Shown here in pieces: positions 1 to 5,058 of a stretch of 6,186 nucleotides of DNA. The stretch lies in assembly GCA_030598905.1 (NCBI GenBank), contig JAUVPA010000109.1:1-6186 (forward strand), written 5' to 3'. Within the stretch, counting starts at the first letter, position 1; each line of letters begins with the position of its first letter. Below the pieces are notes generated by a model. That model was not told where the DNA came from. It made no database searches and worked only from the letters and a program-made list of their open reading frames with translations. A program made the position numbers and the translations under genes. Source of the stretch: Acidimicrobiia bacterium. Lineage in GTDB: Bacteria; Actinomycetota; Acidimicrobiia; Spongiisociales; UBA5794.

Positions 1-194
1 CTGATGTCTCGTGGTCGAACGTTGGAATGTTCGTCTGGGCGATCGATGGTTGCGGTTCGGTCGAGGTGGCCGGCAACCAGGTGAACTGGACTGCCGGGGG
101 CGGTTATGACAACCCATGGTGGGACGGCGGAGGGTGCAACCTCAACATGCACGGCAACAACCTCTCCGCCCCCATCGGACCATCGATCTGGTGA
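1..194 (+). CDS. Parallel beta-helix repeat protein, C-terminal fragment (5' end outside window)
   Basis: This is the last 63 codons of a gene entering from the left edge; the reading frame starts at base 3 and stops with TGA at 192-194. The peptide aligns end to end with the C-terminus of the complete beta-helix protein at 1600-2475: 49 of 63 residues are identical, with one 2-residue gap. Shared landmarks are SWSNVG/AWSNVG, GCGSVEVA, a WDGGGC block and the ending GPSIW. The short turns of the type 'VEVAGNQV' are typical of right-handed parallel beta-helix proteins, a fold common in polysaccharide lyases, epimerases and binding proteins. Two cysteines (GCG and GGC) are kept in both paralogues and could form a disulfide if the protein is exported. 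The signal peptide and catalytic region, if any, lie outside the window, so enzyme activity cannot be judged. A strong hairpin follows the stop codon. Confidence 0.85.
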   Translation, partial: DVSWSNVGMFVWAIDGCGSVEVAGNQVNWTAGGGYDNPWWDGGGCNLNMHGNNLSAPIGPSIW

Positions 195-202
195 GACCGT
201 TG

Positions 203-233
203 GATCGGGGGTGGCGCCGTGCCACCCCCGATC
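203..233 (+). terminator. Perfect 13-bp hairpin after the beta-helix gene, probable terminator without U-tract
   Basis: Bases 203-215 (GATCGGGGGTGGC) are the exact reverse complement of 221-233, with a 5-base loop (216-220). The hairpin begins 9 bases after the TGA at 192-194. No T-run follows on the + strand, so it is not a canonical intrinsic terminator. Hairpins of this kind, lacking a U-tract, are often found after genes in high-GC actinobacteria and may act in termination or protection of the mRNA 3' end. Its position implies that the next gene needs its own promoter. Confidence 0.6.
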
Positions 234-380
234 GATCCGAATAGGAGCGCTTCGGAGCAAGTAGCGCCACCTGGGTGAACCGGGGTCCCGGTCGGTCCGG
301 GTCGACCGCGCCTCGTCAATTGAGGTCAACTCCGGAAATCGCTCGGACGAGCTTCCGCGCCGAAGTGCGCCCGAGGCTTC

Positions 381-409
381 TTGCATGCCTTTGAGAGCAT
401 GGCTAACGT
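381..409 (+). promoter_or_regulatory. Weak candidate promoter for the sugar transferase operon
   Basis: TTGCAT (381-386) and TAACGT (404-409) are separated by 17 bases. The second fits the relaxed actinobacterial -10 pattern TANNNT; the first shares only TTG with the -35 consensus. It sits in the only long gap upstream of the + strand operon, downstream of the hairpin at 203-233, where a promoter is expected. It would give a leader of close to 190 bases before the ATG at 603. Motifs this short occur by chance, so the call is tentative. Confidence 0.22.
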
Positions 410-517
410 GTGCTCGACACGTGAACGTCGCACAGGGGGATTGCGACAGGGTGTCGGCGCCTCGGGCGGCGCACGAGATCCGAGATAAGCATGGCGCGGA
501 GGTTCCCGACTAAGTAG

Positions 518-549
518 CCGGGGGTTCGTCGGTGGCACACGAACCCCGG
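518..549 (+). promoter_or_regulatory. Leader hairpin just upstream of the sugar transferase start
   Basis: Bases 521-529 pair perfectly with 539-547 (GGGGTTCGT with ACGAACCCC). The loop is 9 bases, and two further C-G pairs (518-519 with 548-549) lie beyond one bulged G. The hairpin runs into the alternative GTG start at 549, which would hinder initiation there and favours the ATG at 603. It may be a regulatory or attenuating structure; no U-tract follows. Confidence 0.35.
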
Positions 550-602
550 TGAGTGTTCGGCTCCGCGCTGACGGTAGCTACAAATGGTTGGGGGGGCACC
601 TT

Positions 603-1559
603 ATGGGGGCTGGTGAGATGGGAGTCGGTGCAGAGGATCGGTGGCTCGAAGAGAGCCCGCCAGATCTGAGTTCGGACGCGGAAGACAGCTTGGCGATCGA
701 GCTCGATGGCCAACACCCGAACGGAGACGGCGCGCAGGCTGATACGGACACCAACATCGTGGTCGATCTCACGGTCGAGGTATCGACCGAGGTGGGCTCG
801 ACCAACGGCAATGGCCAGATCCAGTCGACTCCGTTCGCCCATTCCACGCGGCCGTTCGAACCCCCTGAGCTGCTCGAACGTGTGGGCCTGTACGAGGTTC
901 CCTCCGAGGGACTCGATGACGTCGACACCCCACTGCCAGGATTGCTGGGCGCGACGAAACTGCAGCTGGCCGTCAAGCGCGGTATCGACGTCGCGGTCTC
1001 GCTCATCGCTCTCACCCTGTTGATGCCGTTGATGCTCGCTGTCGCCGTGTCGATCAAGCTGTCCTCACCCGGACCCGTTCTCCACCGCGCCAAGCGGGCG
1101 GGAAAGGATGGAGAGCTCTTCGAATTCTGGAAGTTCCGCTCGATGTACGAAGGCGCGGAGGACGACAGAGCCATGCTCGAGTCGCAGAACGAGCAGTCGG
1201 GTCCCGTATTCAAGATCGCCGACGACCCCCGCATCATGCCGGTTGGCCGGTTCCTCAGGCGTTCCAGTTTCGATGAGCTTCCCCAACTCTTCCACGTGCT
1301 CTCCGGGACGATGAGTCTTGTGGGCCCCCGGCCGCCGCTGCCCGCGGAAGTCACCCAATACGACGCCCGGGCGTGGCGGCGGCTAGATGTCAAGCCCGGG
1401 CTGACGTGTAACTGGCAAACGTCCGGGAGATCCGAGATCGGATTCGATTCTTGGGTTGACATGGACATCGATTACATCGAGTCGTGGTCGCTCTGGAAGG
1501 ATCTCGGTCTGATGGTCAAGACGATTCCTGCCGTCATCGGCGGACGAGGCGCCTACTAA
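603..1559 (+). CDS. Short-form polyprenyl phosphoglycosyl transferase (bacterial sugar transferase family)
   Basis: It likely transfers a sugar-1-phosphate from a UDP-sugar to undecaprenyl phosphate at the inner face of the membrane, the priming step of polysaccharide assembly. The sugar cannot be told from sequence. From the ATG at 603 it is 318 residues. Residues about 1-112 are acidic and look disordered (roughly 25 Asp/Glu, three Arg, no Lys). A hydrophobic segment follows at about 129-151 with an internal Pro (LLMPLM), as in the re-entrant helix of PglC-type enzymes. Next come the KFRSM motif (177-181), the catalytic Asp-Glu pair in SSFDELPQLFHVL (D224, E225), SLVGPRP and the KPGLTCNWQTSGR block. 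The multi-span N-terminal domain of WbaP-type enzymes is absent. I chose ATG 603 because a G-run (590-596) lies 6 bases upstream as a Shine-Dalgarno; GTG 549 (336 residues) and ATG 618 remain possible. The beta-helix gene starts 40 bases after its stop. Confidence 0.9.
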   Translation: MGAGEMGVGAEDRWLEESPPDLSSDAEDSLAIELDGQHPNGDGAQADTDTNIVVDLTVEVSTEVGSTNGNGQIQSTPFAHSTRPFEPPELLERVGLYEVPSEGLDDVDTPLPGLLGATKLQLAVKRGIDVAVSLIALTLLMPLMLAVAVSIKLSSPGPVLHRAKRAGKDGELFEFWKFRSMYEGAEDDRAMLESQNEQSGPVFKIADDPRIMPVGRFLRRSSFDELPQLFHVLSGTMSLVGPRPPLPAEVTQYDARAWRRLDVKPGLTCNWQTSGRSEIGFDSWVDMDIDYIESWSLWKDLGLMVKTIPAVIGGRGAY

Positions 1560-1599
1560 CGACACCGCGCTGCGGTCGTTCGGACTGGAGTGTGAAGGT

Positions 1600-2475
1600 T
1601 TGATTCGACGGGCCGTACCCTCGCTGGCCGTCGTGCTTGTTCTTGGCATTGCAGCATCGGCGTGTTCCACGCCGGTTCCGATCGACCTGCGCGACGAGTC
1701 CGATGTCGTGATCGAGAACCTGAATGTGTCCAATCCGGATGGAGTCTGCATACGCATCGTCAGGGGATCGAATGTCACGATCAGGAACTCCAAGATCGGC
1801 CCGTGCGGAGAAGAGGCGATCTACCTCTCTGACGTGCAAGGCGCGGTGATCACGGGCAACGAGGTGGTCGACACGGGTAATGGGGTGGTCGTGCATGCGT
1901 CGACGTCTGTGCGGGTGGACGAGAACACCTTCACCGATAGCGGCCGCAATTTCGTCCAGTTCGACAAGGTGAACGGTCCGGATCTGTCGATTTCGGGCAA
2001 CCGTGGTGAGAACCGTCTCGGCGAGTCGAATGCCGAGGACTTCATCTCCCTGTTCCAATCGAACGGCACTGCCGAGTCGCCGATTCGTGTGGTTGGGAAT
2101 CATCTTCGCAACGGTGGCCCGTCCGATTCCGGCTCGGGGATCATGCTCGGTGACGGTGGCGGATCCCATCAGATCGCTGAAGGGAACCATCTGGTGAATC
2201 CCGGTCAGGTCGGCATCGGCGTCGCCGGCGGTGACGCGATATGGGTGATCGACAATTCGATCTACGGCTCCGATGTCGCTTGGTCGAACGTCGGGATCTT
2301 CGTCTGGGACATCAATGAGGAAGGTTGCGGCTCGGTCGAGGTAGCCGATAACCAGGTCAGCTGGACCGCCGCGGGAGGAACCGACAACCCGTTCTGGGAC
2401 GGCGGCGGCTGCAGCCTCGACATGCATGACAATGATCTGTCTGCCGCTATCGGGCCTTCGATCTGGGAGGAGTGA
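1600..2475 (+). CDS. Predicted lipoprotein with right-handed parallel beta-helix repeats
   Basis: It encodes 291 residues. The N-terminus has two Arg (3-4), a hydrophobic stretch (about 9-19) and a lipobox-like ASAC with Cys22, predicting export and lipid anchoring; Ala rather than Leu at -3 makes the lipobox imperfect. From about residue 35 to 280 there are recurring short strands ending in Asn turns (VIENLNV, VTIRNSKI, AVITGNEV, VRVDENTF, LSISGNRG, IRVVGNHL, IWVIDNSI, VEVADNQV), the pattern of a beta-helix of the NosD/pectate-lyase-like type. Such proteins cleave, epimerise or bind polysaccharides; no catalytic site can be named. Beyond Cys22 there are four cysteines (50, 69, 243, 271), possibly two disulfides. 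The start is TTG at 1600, with GGAG at 1587-1590 nine bases upstream; no better start is in frame nearby. It is a paralogue of the fragment at 1-194 and lies between a priming transferase and a glycosyltransferase, suggesting a role on the exported glycan. Confidence 0.85.
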   Translation: MIRRAVPSLAVVLVLGIAASACSTPVPIDLRDESDVVIENLNVSNPDGVCIRIVRGSNVTIRNSKIGPCGEEAIYLSDVQGAVITGNEVVDTGNGVVVHASTSVRVDENTFTDSGRNFVQFDKVNGPDLSISGNRGENRLGESNAEDFISLFQSNGTAESPIRVVGNHLRNGGPSDSGSGIMLGDGGGSHQIAEGNHLVNPGQVGIGVAGGDAIWVIDNSIYGSDVAWSNVGIFVWDINEEGCGSVEVADNQVSWTAAGGTDNPFWDGGGCSLDMHDNDLSAAIGPSIWEE

Positions 2476-2481
2476 GCCCGT

Positions 2482-2503
2482 CGATCCAGGCTCTTGTGGA
2501 TCG
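2482..2503 (+). promoter_or_regulatory. Small hairpin in the gap before the glycosyltransferase
   Basis: CGATCCA (2482-2488) pairs perfectly with TGGATCG (2497-2503) around an 8-base loop. It begins 7 bases after the beta-helix stop and ends 2 bases before the GAGG of the next ribosome binding site (2506-2509). It could mildly affect translation of the glycosyltransferase or stabilise an mRNA end. A 7-bp stem is short, so function is uncertain. Confidence 0.3.
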
Positions 2504-2524
2504 CCGAGGTAGGTTTCGGCCACC

Positions 2525-3430
2525 ATGCCCGATACACCCGCCTTCGAGGTCATTGTCCCGATCTATCGAAGCCGCCGAGTGCTCGGCCCCTTTCTCGCAG
2601 GGATCGGCCCCGGTGTCGACGTCACCCTCGTCGACAATGCTTATGGCGAGGACGATCTGGCCGACCTCCTCAGCGGGCTGTCCAACGTTCGCGTTCGCGA
2701 CGCAGGTGGCAACATCGGTTTTTCGGCGGCGGCGAATCTGGGCGCAGAATCGTCCGACGCCGAATATCTCATATTCATGAATCCCGACACGCGTCCCTCG
2801 GAGCGATCGCTGCGTCGGATGGTCGAGTTTCTGCAAGAGCACCCACAGGTAGCGGCATGCGGAGCCGCTGGGGACGGAACGGCGGGAGGAGGCGCCCAGC
2901 CAACCATGCCAAGGGTGATCGCCCACTCGCTCGGACTGCATCGCGTCCTCCCCAGGGCGGGCGTGTACTGGACGATCGAGGACACGGAGCGGATCGCGGT
3001 CGAATGGATATCCGGGTCGTGCCTCGCCATCCGTCGCAGCGCCTTCATGGCGGCGGGACGCTTCGACGAGGCCTACTTCGTCTACATGTCTGACATCGAG
3101 CTCGGTTCACGTCTCGTACGGATTGGCAGCGTCCAGATGCTGCTGGGCGATGTCGTGGTGCCCCACGACGACGGGGGGTCTTCCGACCTGCCCGAGGTAT
3201 GGGTTTGGCGGCGCCGCGGCGCTGCCTGGGCGCGGTTCCTTCGTCGGACCCGCAGGCTGCCCGCAGCACTCGGGCTCAGCGTCATCGTCGGGGCCGGGTA
3301 CGCCCTCCGAGTGGTCGGCTACCGGCTGGCAGGCCGCCGGCTGAGGGCTGTGGAGATGCGGTCCTACCTGGATGCGTTCCTGGCCGAGTGGATTCATCCT
3401 GAACCGACCCCACACCGTCCGCACACCTAG
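2525..3430 (+). CDS. Family 2 glycosyltransferase (rhamnosyltransferase-like GT-A fold)
   Basis: It likely adds a sugar from a nucleotide-sugar to the lipid-linked glycan on the cytoplasmic side; donor and acceptor are unknown. The 301 residues show the GT2 motifs in order: the N-terminal strand FEVIVPIYRS (7-16), VDNA (36-39), the nucleotide-sugar block GGNIGFSAAANLG (61-73), the NPD metal-binding motif (86-88), EWISGSCLAIRR (160-171), and the acceptor/base region GRFDEAYFVYMSDIELGSRL (178-197). This arrangement resembles the WbbL/rhamnosyltransferase branch. The Arg-rich C-terminal part (about 229-273) contains a hydrophobic stretch around 246-261, possibly a membrane-associating helix. ATG 2525 is preceded by GAGGTAGG (2506-2513). 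The gene starts 49 bases after the beta-helix gene and probably shares its transcript. Its stop is 11 bases from the convergent oxidoreductase stop. Confidence 0.93.
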   Translation: MPDTPAFEVIVPIYRSRRVLGPFLAGIGPGVDVTLVDNAYGEDDLADLLSGLSNVRVRDAGGNIGFSAAANLGAESSDAEYLIFMNPDTRPSERSLRRMVEFLQEHPQVAACGAAGDGTAGGGAQPTMPRVIAHSLGLHRVLPRAGVYWTIEDTERIAVEWISGSCLAIRRSAFMAAGRFDEAYFVYMSDIELGSRLVRIGSVQMLLGDVVVPHDDGGSSDLPEVWVWRRRGAAWARFLRRTRRLPAALGLSVIVGAGYALRVVGYRLAGRRLRAVEMRSYLDAFLAEWIHPEPTPHRPHT

Positions 3431-3441
3431 CCGGGAGGAAG

Positions 3442-5052
3442 TCACATGGTCTCGGATGCAACATGTCGAGCGAGGCGCACCGCGAGTGCCACAAGGGAGA
3501 GGGTTGGGTTGGCGAACCCGCTCGTCGGGAACACGGAACTCCCCGCGACGTAGAGGTTCTCCAGACCGTGGACCCGGCAGTTCTGATCGACAACGCCGTC
3601 GGCCGCCTCGGCACTCATTCTGGTCGTGCCCATGTGATGCCAGCCCCCCGTCAGCGGCGGTGGACGGCCATGCTCGAAATCGGCGGAGGGGACGAACTCG
3701 CCGAGTCCGGCTTCGACGACGGCTCGGCCCAGGATCTGGCCAGAGTGTTGCATCGATTCGAGATCGCGCCGGGCGATTCGCCAGTCGAGCTCGGGGAGCG
3801 GCAGGCCGGTTCGATCGCGGCGCGTCGACAGTGTGATGCGAGAGTCCGGGTTCGGCGACTGCTCGCTCATCGCGGCTACCGCGAGGTGAGTCCGTGCGGT
3901 GGACGGGCGGAGCCGCTCGGCCATCGCCCCGGGAATGGCCCCGGCACCGCCGAGGACGGTACGTGCCTCGTTCATCCACAGCTCGCGGTCGAAGGGTCCG
4001 TACGGGAACATCCGGGCGAAACGGCCGAGCGCGTTCACGCTGGGTGCCAGGGATCCCGAATAGGTCGGGACTGCGGAATAGGCGGTTCTGGTGAGACGGT
4101 CATGTTGTACGACCGTGTCCGACGTGGTCAACCACCGCTCCTGTCCATCTTTGTTGCCGAAGAAGTGTGTCATCTCGTCGAAGACACGTGCGCTGCTGGG
4201 AACGATGTGACCGGCGACATAGTGGAGGTGCTCCATGAAGAACCGTCCGACGTTGTTCCCAGCCGGTCCCATGATCTCCAGGATTTCGGGTGCAGCGAGC
4301 AGCAGTCGAGCGTTGTCGATGCCTCCGGTGGCGATGATGAACGCGCGGGCTTCGACGAGCATCGATGCGCCCGAGCGCGCCTTCGCCTCGACCGCAGTGA
4401 CGTGGCCGGTGGCGTCGGTCAGGAATCCCACCGCGGTCGTGTTTGGCAGCCAGGTCTGTAACGGGTGATCGGCTGCCCTCGCTCCCAGCCGGCCGAACCG
4501 CCCGCGAGTCCCGTGTCGGAACGCGACGGAGCGCAGCTCGTTCGACCGCGCGGAGCCGAACGTCGGGAGCTCCGCGTTCCACGGGCTCTGGTTTCCCTCG
4601 GGCAGTTCTATGGCGCAATAGTGGGCTGCCGTCTCCAGGTGCTCAGCGAACACGTCGTAGTCGATCGGCCAACCGGCTCCGAGCCGGTCCTCGAAGTCGA
4701 TCGCATCGAGAGGCCGCGATCTGAGCCCGTGAGCCTTGAGGGCAGATGTGCTCCCGCCGACTCCTCGGGCGCGAGACATCCGGAGCGGGTAATACGGGTA
4801 TCCCTTGGTGAATCCTCGCGTCGCGGCTTGTGCGCCCAGCAGGTGACCGGCGGCGGATCGGGGAAGGTTGTGGAGTTGGCGGTGATCATACGGCCGGCCT
4901 CCGGCCTCGAGCACGGTGACCCTGGCACCGGCGTTGGCCAGCTCGGCGGCAACGACGATCCCTGCGGGGCCTCCACCGATCACGCACACGTCTGTCTCGA
5001 GGGGTTGGCCGTAGATGTCGGTACCTCGCTGTGTCGACGTGTGCCCGGGCAC
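3442..5052 (-). CDS. GMC-family FAD-dependent oxidoreductase, complete
   Basis: GMC enzymes oxidise an alcohol group, often on a sugar, passing electrons through FAD to oxygen or another acceptor. The 536 residues show the Rossmann FAD motif GGGPAG (26-31) with the ribose-binding acid in VLEAG (E49), RARGVGGST (95-102), ATGGIDNARLLLAAP (241-255), GNNVGRFFMEH (265-275), and the C-terminal domain beginning near SPNPDSRITLS (399-409). The expected active-site pair is present: His472 in WHHMGTTRM (H-x-x-G-T pattern) and Asn515 in FANPTLS. This ending resembles the pyranose-oxidase-like branch. There is no signal peptide or Tat motif, so it is probably cytoplasmic; the substrate is unknown. The start is GTG at 5050-5052, six bases after the stop of the upstream GMC gene, with only a weak GGGT as ribosome site, so translational coupling is plausible. 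It shares long stretches with that neighbour, indicating tandem duplication. Confidence 0.92.
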   Translation of the reverse strand: MPGHTSTQRGTDIYGQPLETDVCVIGGGPAGIVVAAELANAGARVTVLEAGGRPYDHRQLHNLPRSAAGHLLGAQAATRGFTKGYPYYPLRMSRARGVGGSTSALKAHGLRSRPLDAIDFEDRLGAGWPIDYDVFAEHLETAAHYCAIELPEGNQSPWNAELPTFGSARSNELRSVAFRHGTRGRFGRLGARAADHPLQTWLPNTTAVGFLTDATGHVTAVEAKARSGASMLVEARAFIIATGGIDNARLLLAAPEILEIMGPAGNNVGRFFMEHLHYVAGHIVPSSARVFDEMTHFFGNKDGQERWLTTSDTVVQHDRLTRTAYSAVPTYSGSLAPSVNALGRFARMFPYGPFDRELWMNEARTVLGGAGAIPGAMAERLRPSTARTHLAVAAMSEQSPNPDSRITLSTRRDRTGLPLPELDWRIARRDLESMQHSGQILGRAVVEAGLGEFVPSADFEHGRPPPLTGGWHHMGTTRMSAEAADGVVDQNCRVHGLENLYVAGSSVFPTSGFANPTLSLVALAVRLARHVASETM

Positions 5053-5058
5053 CCGAAG

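Larger units (their letters stand above)
195..602. other. Intergenic / leader region with several small inverted repeats, no gene seen
   Basis: I find no convincing gene in these roughly 400 bases; the open frames here on the - strand are short, Pro/Arg-rich and match no family I know. Besides the hairpin at 203-233, the region contains the palindrome TCAATTGA at 316-323, the pentamer GTCAA at 315 and 325 (10 bases apart), and a two-tier stem (415-420 with 451-456, enclosing 427-432 with 442-447). It also has a small stem (457-461 with 468-472) and a hairpin at 518-549. Together these could make a structured 5' leader for the polysaccharide genes downstream. I could not match it to a known riboswitch class. 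Confidence 0.5.

Noticed and set aside
104..538. Two short - strand frames (about 70 residues each) in and near the intergenic region
   Set aside because: They are Pro/Arg-rich, and one crosses the coding end of the beta-helix gene and the hairpin; nothing supports translation.
195..548. Possible tRNA or known riboswitch (c-di-GMP or c-di-AMP type) in the leader
   Set aside because: I could not find the conserved core bases of these riboswitches or a cloverleaf; only generic GC-rich stems are seen.
578..1468. A 296-residue open frame on the - strand
   Set aside because: It is antisense to the sugar transferase, Ser/Pro-rich with no motif, as expected from complementing GC-rich codons.
1534..2553. 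A 339-residue open frame on the - strand
   Set aside because: It lies opposite the beta-helix lipoprotein gene, which has clear repeats and a signal sequence; this frame shows no recognisable domain.
3463..4461. A 332-residue open frame on the + strand
   Set aside because: It is antisense to the well-supported GMC gene and has no domain signature.
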